Assembly: GCA_946478845.1 (NCBI GenBank)
Contig: CAMLDI010000055.1
Location: 1-15,318, forward strand
Length of the DNA stretch: 15,318 nucleotides
Direction: 5' to 3'
Source of the DNA: an uncultured Paenibacillaceae bacterium
Lineage (GTDB): Bacteria; Bacillota; Bacilli; Aneurinibacillales; Aneurinibacillaceae
Shown: one piece after another, positions 1 to 6,152 of the stretch
Numbering within the stretch: position 1 is the first letter of the stretch
How the letters are laid out: every line of letters starts with the position of its first letter
Made by a program: the position numbers and the translations under genes
The notes under the pieces: generated by a model
Told to the model about the DNA's origin: nothing
Database searches by the model: none
The model's input: only the letters and a program-made list of their open reading frames with translations

Positions 1-104
1 TCACACACCTTAAAAATTTAAAAAAACTGTCTTGACATCGTGTAGCACCATAAAAGCCACCCTTTATCGATACATCAAATAAACGGAGTAAAGGAGTCAG
101 CAAA

Positions 105-599
105 ATGGCATCGAGAGGGAGAGAATTACTTACGGATGAACAACGAGAAGAATTCGTTAAAATTCCTTTAGATATGAGTGAGCACGAATTAGGTGCATAC
201 TATTCTTTTTCGCAATATGACCTTGAGATTATAAAACGGCATCGAAGAGACTATAATCGATTAGGTTTTGCTGTTTAATTATGTGTACTTCGTTATCCAG
301 GTTGGTCTCTTGCTGATTTAGAACCGATTCCAAAGAATGTTTTACAATACATAGCCAGACAAATTAATGTCGCCCCAAATTCTTTTGATTTATATGCACA
401 AAGAGTACCAACTAAATATGAACATTTAGAAGAAATCAGACAAGTATATGGATACAAAAACTTTTCTTTATCTGAATATCGTAAATCATCAAGATTCCTT
501 TTACAACACGCCCTACAAAACGAAAATATTATGTATCTTCTTACTACTCTTAGAGAAACCACCTGCTCTATCATTATTTGTATGCGATACCCATACTAG
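105..599 (+). pseudogene. Tn3-family transposase, N-terminal fragment with in-frame stop
   Basis: The reading frame from ATG 105 encodes MASRGRELLTDEQREEF... and then RHRRDYNRLGFAV, a stop (TAA 276-278), and LCVLRYPGWSL. Without a frame change it continues through QYIARQINVAPNSFDLYAQR and YEHLEEIRQVYGYKNF. This is the N-terminal (DUF4158-type) domain of Tn3-family TnpA. The family usually has Gln where the stop stands, so one C-to-T change (CAA to TAA) explains it. A good ribosome binding site (AAAGGAG, about 89-95) precedes the ATG. Recognisable similarity fades near 530, after about 140 of roughly 1000 residues, so the catalytic DDE domain is absent. The 3' edge runs into an antisense relic. 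The gene is dead: both interrupted and truncated. Confidence 0.85.
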
Positions 600-933
600 T
601 TGATACGTTCCTCCTGGTACTAAGTCATAGAAACCAAGCCATCCAAAAATGTCACCTGATCCATAATTCCGAGTTGTAATTAAATTTCCGTCCATATCAT
701 AGAGGTACCATGAAATATATGCAAGTTCACCTTTATGAATTCCCCGATAATCATACGATACAGAAAACTCAGAACTCTATAGTTAAGATAAACTATAACC
801 CCGCCATATTGTCCAGAAGTGGTTGGTCGAGTGTAAAAAGGTCCATCAGTTGATGTCGCAGCCTCTACACTTGGAGCATTAAAAAAGGTCACACGCCAAA
901 TTGAAAGTAAACTCAAAAACTTTTTTTAACCAT
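540..933 (-). pseudogene. Relic of a small secreted protein, frameshifted
   Basis: On the minus strand an ATG at 933 follows a good AAAGGAG site. The reading frame is restored if the run of seven A's (complement of 921-927) gains one base, giving MVKKKFLSLLSIW...APSVEA-ATSTDG, a signal peptide with an Ala-x-Ala-like cleavage region. A second frame change near 770-785 joins TTSGQYGGVIVYLNYR to SVSYDYRGIHKGELAYISWY, then DMDGNLITTRNYGSG and VPGGTYQLVWVSHTNNDRAGG. The pattern resembles small exported proteins of Bacillus of unknown function. The 3' end merges with the Tn3 fragment around 530-560, suggesting that transposon insertion or deletion removed the end. I do not know the function. Confidence 0.6.
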
Positions 934-1311
934 TTTGATGTAACACTCCTTTATTTCCTTCAATTTAAGAGATTCTATACATCAAAAAATCTACACACAA
1001 TATACTGATTTGTTCCATATAGTCACAATATTTCAATTATTTTTTATAACTTAGAGCTATTTATAGATGGTATAATAAAAATTTTTTATTTTCTAGAAAA
1101 TATTAAGAAAGCTAAGGGGATATGTAGTCATAAATTCTATTGCCGTTTTTGTTCCTTTACTACACAAACCCCATATTTAACTCTCTGGCAGAAATGTTTA
1201 ATAAAATGATTTGAAAAATGCAGAATAACATAGTTACATATACTACCTTGCATTATTAAGTATATTGTTTTAAAATTTACTTAGCATTAATTATGAAAGG
1301 TGGTGAGGGAA
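934..1311. other. Intergenic region before the padR gene
   Basis: AT-rich stretch with no convincing reading frame. It must hold the padR promoter. A TATAAT (1071-1076), a TTGAAA (1211-1216) and a TATACT (1239-1244) are present, but none pair at normal spacing, so I do not assign one. The sequence TAGTTACATATACTA (1231-1245) is partly palindromic and could be a PadR-type operator; this is a guess. Confidence 0.35.
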
Positions 1312-1650
1312 TTGGAAATTGACAAAGAGATTCTAAAAGGACATATAGACACCATTATTCTAGCTTTATTGCAAAAAAAACCTATGTATGGTTACAAAAT
1401 AGCTAAAATGGTTCGGGAAAAAAGCCAAGAACGGTTCGAGTTAAAAGAAGGAACCATGTACTTAGCTTTAAAACGCTTAGAGAAAAACAATTTTATTGAA
1501 TCCTATTGGGGTGATGACTATGAAAGTGGTGGGGGGAGAAGAAAGTATTACAGAATCCTCCCATTAGGTAGCGAACGCTATCACCTAAAAAAACAGGAAT
1601 GGAACTTTGTAAAAGGTCTGATGGATACATTTTTTGGGGAGGGGAAATAA
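1312..1650 (+). CDS. PadR family transcriptional regulator
   Basis: A short (112 aa) winged-helix DNA-binding repressor of the PadR type. It starts LEIDKEILKGHIDTIILALL and contains the family hallmarks KKPMYGYKIAKMV (helix 2), KEGTMYLALKRLEKNNFI (recognition helix) and GGGRRKYYRILPLG (wing), followed by a C-terminal dimerisation helix. I chose TTG 1312 over GTG 1300 because AAAGGTGGTGA (1296-1306), almost identical to the anti-16S consensus, sits 5 bases before the TTG and would overlap the GTG codon. The stop lies 1 base before the GTG of the next gene, so the pair is one operon. PadR genes next to a membrane partner with an N-terminal helical prefix domain are common in Bacillota; the regulator usually represses that operon. 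The ligand is unknown. Confidence 0.9.
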   Translation: MEIDKEILKGHIDTIILALLQKKPMYGYKIAKMVREKSQERFELKEGTMYLALKRLEKNNFIESYWGDDYESGGGRRKYYRILPLGSERYHLKKQEWNFVKGLMDTFFGEGK

Positions 1651-1651
1651 A

Positions 1652-2434
1652 GTGAAGCAAATTTATGATTATATAGAATCATTATATAAAGGCTTGGATG
1701 ATTCCAAAGAAGTAAAGGAATTTAAAGAGGAAATGAAAAGCCATCTTATGGAAACCGTTAAAGAACTGCAAACGGGGGGAAAATCTGAAGAAGAAAGTGT
1801 TCGTATTGCTATTGAACGATTTGGTGATGAACGCCTAATCGGTCATGGATTGGCCGAAGTATTGCAGGTACAGAGATTATTCGCTAAAAATATATTGCGT
1901 ACTGCATTAGCCTTTCTTCTAGTTGGGTTTGTAATTGCTGGAATAGTGGGTTTTATTGAATTTAATAATATTCAAGAAAGAGACGTAGTTGCACAACAAG
2001 TTCTAAACATTTTAGGAACCGAAAAAAACATATCGGCTGAAATTAAAAAAGAGATTGATTCAATGGTGGAACCAAAGGGCGATATATATCAACTTGAAGC
2101 TTACTATATAAAAGATAATCCCGAGTTCCCTTTCAGCTTTAACCCCCAATATAACTATAAAAAGGAAATAATCTCACCTATTTGGTTGCTGATTGCTTAT
2201 AAAGGACAGGCATATCAGAATGATTATTGGTTCGTGCAGATCTCACATCAAACCTATGAAGGAATTGCTATTTCCGTTTTAATAATCTGTATAGTAATTT
2301 ATTGGGTACTGTTTGCAATATGGGCAATCGTAAATGCTTATCATCAAAAGCGTTTAAAATTGTTATGGGTTTTAGCGTTTTCCTTATTTAATGTATTTGG
2401 TTATCTTATTTTTAGGTTAGGTAATAAAAAATAA
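1652..2434 (+). CDS. Membrane protein with permease-prefix/HAAS-type N-terminal domain
   Basis: About 260 aa. Residues 1-70 form a soluble helical domain (YDYIESLYKGLDDSKEVKEF, EEMKSHLMETVKEL, SEEESVRIAIERFGDE) of the kind called permease prefix domain 1 or HAAS, typically paired with PadR regulators. One membrane helix follows at about 83-104, a domain of about 100 residues probably outside the cell (105-203), then two more helices near 205-227 and 235-254. I chose GTG 1652 because GGGGAGG (1636-1642) is well spaced for it. An upstream in-frame start at 1634 would lie inside the padR gene and before that site. The operon suggests a membrane protein controlled by the PadR partner. Its molecular activity is not known to me. 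Confidence 0.75.
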   Translation: MKQIYDYIESLYKGLDDSKEVKEFKEEMKSHLMETVKELQTGGKSEEESVRIAIERFGDERLIGHGLAEVLQVQRLFAKNILRTALAFLLVGFVIAGIVGFIEFNNIQERDVVAQQVLNILGTEKNISAEIKKEIDSMVEPKGDIYQLEAYYIKDNPEFPFSFNPQYNYKKEIISPIWLLIAYKGQAYQNDYWFVQISHQTYEGIAISVLIICIVIYWVLFAIWAIVNAYHQKRLKLLWVLAFSLFNVFGYLIFRLGNKK

Positions 2435-2442
2435 TACCAGTG

Positions 2443-2484
2443 AGGGTGTACCTAATTGATGCTGGGTACGCCTTATTTCTTTTG
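2443..2484 (+). terminator. Probable terminator of the padR operon
   Basis: GGTGTACC (2445-2452) pairs with GGTACGCC (2465-2472) with one G-T pair. A T-rich tail (ttatttctttt) follows. It begins 10 bases after the stop codon of the membrane protein gene. Confidence 0.6.
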
Positions 2485-2754
2485 AAAGAAATGATTTTTT
2501 TATTTCAACAAACCCGACTTTTTTTGATAAAACCAGATTTACTTGCTTTAATTAAGTACCCTAAAAAACAGTAATGTACACATATAGGATTTATACCCAG
2601 TATGTGACCCATTTTTACACGTATCTCGGTCGTACCTCTCCAATGAGTCTGTTTTTTATTTTAACTTAAATGATTAATAAATTAATTTATTTAATGTGTA
2701 AGTTAACTTATTGAATAAAAATATAAATTTTTATAAATAATTTTAAATATTTAT
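2485..2754. other. AT-rich intergenic region
   Basis: No supportable gene. It contains a 12-base perfect palindrome, TAAGTTAACTTA (2699-2710), in very AT-rich DNA shortly upstream of the promoter of the DUF2089 operon. It might be a regulator site; nothing else is recognisable. Confidence 0.3.
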
Positions 2755-2804
2755 TTGAAAATTAAAAGATATGGTGTATGATATGATTAAATGAAAGAAA
2801 GGAG
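2755..2804 (+). promoter_or_regulatory. Sigma-A-type promoter and RBS for the DUF2089 operon
   Basis: TTGAAA (2755-2760) and TATGAT (2777-2782) are separated by 16 bases. AAAGGAGA (2797-2804) lies 6 bases before ATG 2811. Confidence 0.55.
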
Positions 2805-2810
2805 AACAGT

Positions 2811-3182
2811 ATGGCGTATCCTTTACTCACTAATTGTCCTGTTTGCAGGAAGGCGCTTACAATTACTAAGCTACAGTGTAACCATTGCCAGACAACGGTA
2901 GAAAATGAATTTGAAGTTTCAAGATTGGCGGCTCTCGGTCAGGAACAGCTGCATTTTATTGAGATTTTTCTTAAATGCCGTGGAAATATCAAAGAGGTCG
3001 AGAAGGAGCTTGGAATTTCCTATCCGACTGTCAGAGGAAAATTAGATGAAATTATCTCTACTCTAGGATATTCCTCTCAAAAGAAACCGGAAGTGGATAA
3101 GAAAAAAATTATATCGTTATTGGAAAAAGGCGAAATTACGGCAGAGAAAGCCATTCAGTTATTAAAAGAGGGGGAAGTATAA
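2811..3182 (+). CDS. DUF2089 family protein (zinc ribbon plus helix-turn-helix)
   Basis: This 123-residue protein has a zinc ribbon with CPVC (9-12) and CNHC (23-26). A helical segment follows that reads like a helix-turn-helix (RLAALGQEQLHFIEIFLKC, then NIKEVEKELGISYPTVRGKL, about 38-83), so it probably binds DNA or acts as a regulator. The C terminus (about 97-122, KKKIISLLEKGEITAEKAIQLL) is a SHOCT-like helical hairpin. The same short motif opens the next gene. The stop codon overlaps the next start (TAATG at 3180-3184), indicating translational coupling. It is known as an uncharacterised family in Clostridia and Bacilli; the role is inferred only. Confidence 0.85.
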   Translation: MAYPLLTNCPVCRKALTITKLQCNHCQTTVENEFEVSRLAALGQEQLHFIEIFLKCRGNIKEVEKELGISYPTVRGKLDEIISTLGYSSQKKPEVDKKKIISLLEKGEITAEKAIQLLKEGEV

Positions 3183-3571
3183 TGAAGGATGAAATTTCGA
3201 GAGTCTTAACGCTGGTGGAGGAAGGAAAGATTGATAAGGAAAAAGCAAGTGAATTAATTAATATTTTACAAGGTAAAGATCAGCCAGAGGTAGTGACAAT
3301 AAAAAAAGAAGTCCCATATGGAAATAAAATGTTAAAGATTCGTGTGACCTCCGAAGAAGGTGATAATGTAAATGTGAATTTACCAATTAATCTGGTAAAG
3401 GCTGTTTTAAAAGTAGGTACAAATATTGCTGAAAAAATACCGGAGGCAGAAAAATATGTAAAAGATATTAACGTTGACCTGCTCATCGAAGCAATTGAAA
3501 ACGAATTGGACGGACAGATTGTTGACATCACCTCGGCCAATGGTGATAAAGTATTCGTGATAATTGAGTAG
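3182..3571 (+). CDS. SHOCT-like domain-containing protein
   Basis: 129 aa. Residues 1-30 (ISRVLTLVEEGKIDKEKASELINIL) form a SHOCT-like helical hairpin closely similar to the C terminus of the preceding protein. The rest (KMLKIRVTSEEGDNVNVNLPINLVKAVLKV ... VDLLIEAIENELDGQIVDI ... GDKVFVIIE) matches a known layout of uncharacterised Bacillota proteins encoded beside DUF2089 genes. No membrane segment or signal peptide is seen, so it is probably cytoplasmic. It starts on the overlapping ATG 3182 and is the middle gene of three. The shared hairpin suggests the two products contact the same partner or each other; this is inference. Confidence 0.8.
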   Translation: MKDEISRVLTLVEEGKIDKEKASELINILQGKDQPEVVTIKKEVPYGNKMLKIRVTSEEGDNVNVNLPINLVKAVLKVGTNIAEKIPEAEKYVKDINVDLLIEAIENELDGQIVDITSANGDKVFVIIE

Positions 3572-3574
3572 ATT

Positions 3575-3844
3575 ATGTTAAAAGTCAAGGTGAAAGTCGA
3601 GAATAAACGATTCTTCATTCCCATACCCTATGTGGTTTTAAATTTGGTTAGTTTGATTATTACATCAAAATGGATTAATCGCTTAATAAATAAAGCAATT
3701 GAAAAGGATGGCAGCAAATTCATCTTCCCTGAAATTGAAAGAAAAGATTTGAAACTGTTGTTGCAGGGATTTTCTAAGTACAGTGGGGTTATCCTTGTTG
3801 AAACGAAATTGAATGATGGAACTGAGGTAGAAGTAAAGCTTTAA
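3575..3844 (+). CDS. Small hypothetical protein, third gene of the DUF2089 operon
   Basis: 89 aa, starting 3 bases after the previous stop without a clear ribosome binding site, so probably translated by coupling. The N-terminal strand (MLKVKVKVENKRFFIPIPY) is followed by a hydrophobic stretch (VVLNLVSLIITSKWINRLI, about 20-38). A C-terminal half with a LKLLLQGFSKYSGVILVETKL segment resembles the final part of the upstream SHOCT-like protein (acidic-residue-poor helix, then a strand ending in ...VEVKL). I do not recognise a named family. Membrane or membrane-surface location is possible. Confidence 0.7.
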   Translation: MLKVKVKVENKRFFIPIPYVVLNLVSLIITSKWINRLINKAIEKDGSKFIFPEIERKDLKLLLQGFSKYSGVILVETKLNDGTEVEVKL

Positions 3845-3899
3845 ATAAAACTTCTAAATCGCATTTTTTAATGGGTATTTTTGCCCATCCCCCCAAAAA

Positions 3900-4145
3900 G
3901 GTTCATTAGGGCCAGTGAGGAGTAATGGAGTCAATCATAGATGTACTAGGGAGATACGAGTGATTCTACCAACACGAAGTTGCCGATTATGAATTTATGC
4001 CTCTTCGCTATAACATATGGGGTGATACTTTCATAGGCTTTACATGGAGAGGTGGGCATAATAGGCTTGATGGCCTAACGAAACCCTTGAAATATCGAAC
4101 TTGAGTAAGGAATCATACTCGCAGAGGCTCCATGTCAAACCGTCT
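3900..4145. other. Unassigned region with RNA-like base pairing
   Basis: No intact gene. ACATGGAG (4042-4049) pairs perfectly with CTCCATGT (4128-4135). Inside this 8-bp helix lie two further hairpins: TAGGC/GCCTA (4062-4066 with 4073-4077, 6-base loop) and GAGTA/TACTC (4103-4107 with 4116-4120). Together they could fold as a three-way junction. Base composition is less AT-rich than the flanks. One frame (ATG 3925) gives about 58 codons with one stop, reading YEFMPLRYNIWGDTFIGFTW, so a decayed gene is the competing explanation. I could not match it to a known RNA family. Confidence 0.35.
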
Positions 4146-4281
4146 ACTATTTTATCTATTAAATACGATGCTAGGTTTGCTGAAAACATTGAGTTCTATT
4201 AAGTCGAAAGCTTACTTTGTTTTGCAGCTCGGATACTTAATGTAAGGGGAAATTTGTAAATCAATTTTAGGAGGCTAATAA

Positions 4282-4617
4282 ATGAATAATAAAATAAGTA
4301 TATTCATTAGTTTAATAGCCACAATAGGATTAATTTCATTGTCAGTCATCTTCTTATATTATAATCCGTACAACCAAGATATTATTAATTATGAGACAGT
4401 GTACAAAGTGTTTTTACTTATTGTGTTACCTGCATGCTTCACATGTTTGTTTGTAATCTTATCAAAAAAATTATTAGCATATATATTTCTTTTAATATCA
4501 TTGCCAGGAAGTTTGTATATAGGATTATCTACATTACCTAGTATTTGGAATTTATTTTTACTAGCATTAATTATGCAAATTTTATCGGTATTTTTACAAC
4601 CAAAATTAAAAAAATAA
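4282..4617 (+). CDS. Small four-helix membrane protein
   Basis: 111 aa, preceded by TTTTAGGAGGC (GGAGG 4270-4274), well placed for ATG 4282. Four hydrophobic segments lie at about 5-27, 38-60, 63-85 and 88-107, with a Lys-rich C terminus (PKLKK). It is very AT-rich and uses isoleucine and leucine heavily. No catalytic or binding motif is seen and I do not recognise the family. It stands alone, followed directly by a strong hairpin terminator and flanked by debris on both sides, so it may be part of a horizontally acquired or decaying segment. Confidence 0.7.
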   Translation: MNNKISIFISLIATIGLISLSVIFLYYNPYNQDIINYETVYKVFLLIVLPACFTCLFVILSKKLLAYIFLLISLPGSLYIGLSTLPSIWNLFLLALIMQILSVFLQPKLKK

Positions 4618-4655
4618 AGCATTCCATACTTTAAAGACTTGGAATGCTTCTTATT
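4617..4655 (+). terminator. Bidirectional terminator
   Basis: A perfect 10-bp stem, AAGCATTCCA (4617-4626) with TGGAATGCTT (4640-4649), starts in the stop codon of the membrane protein. The plus-strand tail (cttattatag) is moderate. On the minus strand the stem is followed by TATTTTTTTAATTTT, a strong U-tract, so it should also stop leftward transcripts. Confidence 0.8.
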
Positions 4656-4755
4656 ATAGACTTTAGTCTGTTGAGCCTGAAGAAGGCGAAACATAAAACC
4701 ACCCGCGAGTGGGCAATAAATATTGTTATACAAAAAAAAACTCACTTTCAGTTTT

Positions 4756-4792
4756 ATGCCTCCTATTCTAAATGAAGATAGGGGCATTTTTC
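4756..4792 (+). terminator. Hairpin terminator, possibly an old attenuator
   Basis: ATGCC-T-CCTAT (4756-4766) pairs with ATAGGGGCAT (4778-4787) with one bulged T, followed by TTTTT. It has no gene directly upstream. It lies just before the ABC-F fragment, and ABC-F resistance genes often have a terminator-based attenuator in their leader. A second small hairpin (CCAC/GTGG, about 4700-4716) lies upstream. The attenuator reading is inference. Confidence 0.6.
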
Positions 4793-4807
4793 GTTTCCTG
4801 AAAAGAT

Positions 4808-4909
4808 GGCGAAAAAAGTCATTTCTTTCGTGAGGGTGTATTTAAACTGGTGGGGGTTTTAAGTGGGGGAGAGCGAGTAAAAGTAGCCCTGGCAAATAAT
4901 CTGGAATAA
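4808..4909 (+). pseudogene. Fragment of an ABC-F family ATPase
   Basis: One frame reads GEKSHFFREGVFKLVGV and then LSGGERVKVALANNLE before TAA 4907. This is the region leading into, and including, the ABC signature (LSGGE) of an ABC-F protein, of the kind that protects ribosomes from antibiotics (Vga/Lsa/VmlR-like). In intact relatives a Walker B segment with DEPTN follows within about 15 residues; here sequence similarity stops at about 4903. No Walker A region, second domain or start is present. It is a remnant only and cannot be functional. Confidence 0.6.
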
Positions 4910-4911
4910 CT

Positions 4912-5040
4912 TTTAATTGAGCCAATTCCTCAATAATTACTTCCATGTTAATAGTCTCTTGACTTTTATTAAACTCGTAGCGGCCATAGAGATTAATATG
5001 TTGCCATGATACCAAGATGTTAACTATAATGAGGATTTTA
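4912..5040 (-). pseudogene. Possible C-terminal fragment of a Tn3-family transposase
   Basis: Minus-strand frame from about 5040 to 4912 encodes LVSWQHINLYGRYEFN followed by KSQETINMEVIIEELAQL. The W-x-HIN-x-x-G-x-Y-x-F pattern is typical of the extreme C terminus of Tn3-family TnpA. It is out of order and in the opposite orientation to the N-terminal fragment at the left end of the window. It ends exactly where the ABC-F fragment on the other strand ends, marking a recombination junction near 4905-4915. It is short, so the assignment is moderate. Confidence 0.45.
5001..5030 (+). promoter_or_regulatory. Sigma-A-type promoter for the secreted protein gene
   Basis: TTGCCA (5001-5006) and TATAAT (5025-5030) with an 18-base spacer. 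It lies inside the Tn3-like relic and about 90 bases before the ATG at 5120. Confidence 0.5.
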
Positions 5041-5119
5041 GAGTTACCTTACATTCCGACGATATAGCCGGGGCTAAAGCGTCAGTAGCAAGATGATAAA
5101 TAGAAAGGAGTAATTACTG

Positions 5120-5698
5120 ATGAAAAAATTACTATCAATTGTCTTAGCTTCTTCTTTTGTTATAGGGATAGAAACTGTTTATGGTTTGGATGTAACTTGA
5201 AAACAAACTAGCGAACCTACGATAGGTGCAACAGCTATAAAAATGGATAAAAATAGGCTATACGCTCATTCAACGGAAATAGTTAAAGGTAAAGTTATCG
5301 GAAGTGAAACGAAAACAGCATTTACTGGAGAAGTCACAGACTTTGAGATAGAAATCGATGAGGTTATTCAAGGAGATGAAGTGAGAAAGGTCGTTAAAGT
5401 ACGTACAGAAGGTAACGGTAATAATCCGGTTAAATCTGGTCTTGTTAGTTTCACCATCGGGGAATCAATTACATTATTTCTAACAGATGATAAGGGAAAT
5501 AGACCAGACCGAGGAGACTTTGATTATTTTGTAGTTGGACAAGCCCAAGGTAAATTTAAGGAATATAATGGAAAATTAAAGAACAACAAGGATGCAGAAT
5601 TTAGTAAAGACACATTTAAGGACGAATTGAAACAAATTGAAAAAGAGAATAAGGAAAAAGGCATTAAGAAAGAAAGAGGAAATTATAACAATCTATAA
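5120..5698 (+). pseudogene. Secreted protein gene interrupted by an in-frame UGA
   Basis: GAAAGGAG (5103-5110) precedes ATG 5120. The first 26 codons give a signal peptide (MKKLLSIVLASSFVIGIETV, YG-LDVT). Then TGA (5198-5200) interrupts and the same frame continues as KQTSEPTIGATAIKM and on to TAA 5696, 192 codons in all. The mature part has a beta-rich pattern (IVKGKVIG, DFEIEIDEVIQGDEV, VSFTIGESITLFLTDD, FDYFVVGQAQGKF) and a Lys/Glu-rich C-terminal helix. This resembles exported proteins of unknown function. UGA could be read through, since bacilli do this at low level, or translation could restart at ATG 5243 without a signal peptide. No selenocysteine machinery is implied. Confidence 0.7.
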
Positions 5699-5739
5699 GT
5701 TTCAGAAAGACACACAATTTTAGATAAAGTAAGAAACGG

Positions 5740-5766
5740 CGGGCAGAAATGCCCGTTTTTTATTTT
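5740..5766 (+). terminator. Intrinsic terminator
   Basis: CGGGCA (5740-5745), GAAA tetraloop, TGCCCG (5750-5755), then TTTTTTATTTT. It sits 42 bases after the interrupted secreted-protein gene. A classic strong terminator. Confidence 0.9.
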
Positions 5767-5795
5767 GTTTATTTATTTACATTTATTAGGGGTAG

Positions 5796-5932
5796 TACCA
5801 GCGTAGCTGACACCACCCGCAAAGTAGATGTTAATAATCGGTAAAAATTAAACAGTAATTAAAGTTCCGATACTCACCGTTTCAGGAACTTTGTATCTAA
5901 TTACTTTGCGGTCTGTATCAGCTACGCTGGTA
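5796..5932. repeat. Imperfect inverted repeat, 15 bp plus 10 bp arms
   Basis: TACCAGCGTAGCTGA (5796-5810) is the exact complement of 5918-5932. After a symmetric 6-by-6 mismatch, CCGCAAAGTA (5817-5826) is the exact complement of 5902-5911. Inside is a third pair, AAAGTTCC (5861-5868) with GGAACTTT (5885-5892). Read as protein outward-to-inward, both arms encode TSVADT(T or D)RKV, differing mainly at third positions. This points to an inverted duplication of coding DNA rather than a terminator. Confidence 0.8.
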
Positions 5933-6062
5933 TCAGGCCTTAGAGGACATCCGAAAGTTTGTACTCTATGCCATGTACTCCTTTATAATATTCAGGATAC
6001 ATTTGTCCACCACATTTCTCGTATGAAAACATTGGCGGTGTCGTTGGATCCCCGTCATCCAA
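5848..6062 (-). pseudogene. Decayed minus-strand gene with frameshift, zinc-finger-like
   Basis: Minus frame 6062 to 5940 reads LLDDGDPTTPPMFSYEK-CGGQMYPEYYKGVHGIEYKL and stops. A shifted frame continues as PDTSVADTDRKVIRYKV and PETVSIGTLITV to TAA at 5848. The YEKCGG could be a decayed CxxCGG zinc-ribbon knuckle (TGC to TAC gives Cys to Tyr), as in small YgiT-like fingers; this is inference. There is no clear start codon or ribosome binding site. Its 3' half is one arm of the inverted repeat. I do not recognise a specific family. Confidence 0.4.
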
Positions 6063-6076
6063 CAAATCATTTCAGC

Positions 6077-6104
6077 ATAAGCAATATTTTGGTGGCATAT
6101 GGTA
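6077..6104 (+). promoter_or_regulatory. Candidate sporulation (sigma-E/K) promoter for the GMC gene
   Basis: CATATGGTA (6096-6104) fits the sigma-K -10 pattern CATAnnnTA. ATA (6077-6079) lies 16 bases upstream, as in sigma-E -35 elements. It is about 50 bases before the start codon. No sigma-A-type alternative was found. The match is short and could be chance. Confidence 0.3.
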
Positions 6105-6152
6105 AATAGTGGATTTTGTTGTTTTAAATCCTATATTGAAAGGAATGATAGC

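Noticed and set aside
1..104. TTGACA (32-37) as promoter of the transposase fragment
   Set aside because: No -10 element at 16-18 bases; the nearest TAAAAG is 13 bases away.
3871..3888. Hairpin ATGGGT-ATTTTT-GCCCAT as terminator of the DUF2089 operon
   Set aside because: The stem is only 6 bp with a G-T pair and is followed by C's, not T's, so I do not count it as a terminator.
4389..4787. 132-codon minus-strand frame
   Set aside because: It lies opposite the membrane protein gene and crosses two terminators; no start signal.
5891..6109. 72-codon plus-strand frame before the GMC gene
   Set aside because: It has no start signal, runs through the inverted repeat arm and overlaps the opposite-strand relic, which reads more like protein.
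6099..6152. Earlier ATG start at 6099 for the GMC protein
   Set aside because: The extra 18 residues (MVNSGFCCFKSYIERNDS) have no ribosome binding site and overlap the candidate promoter; the GTG at 6153 has one.
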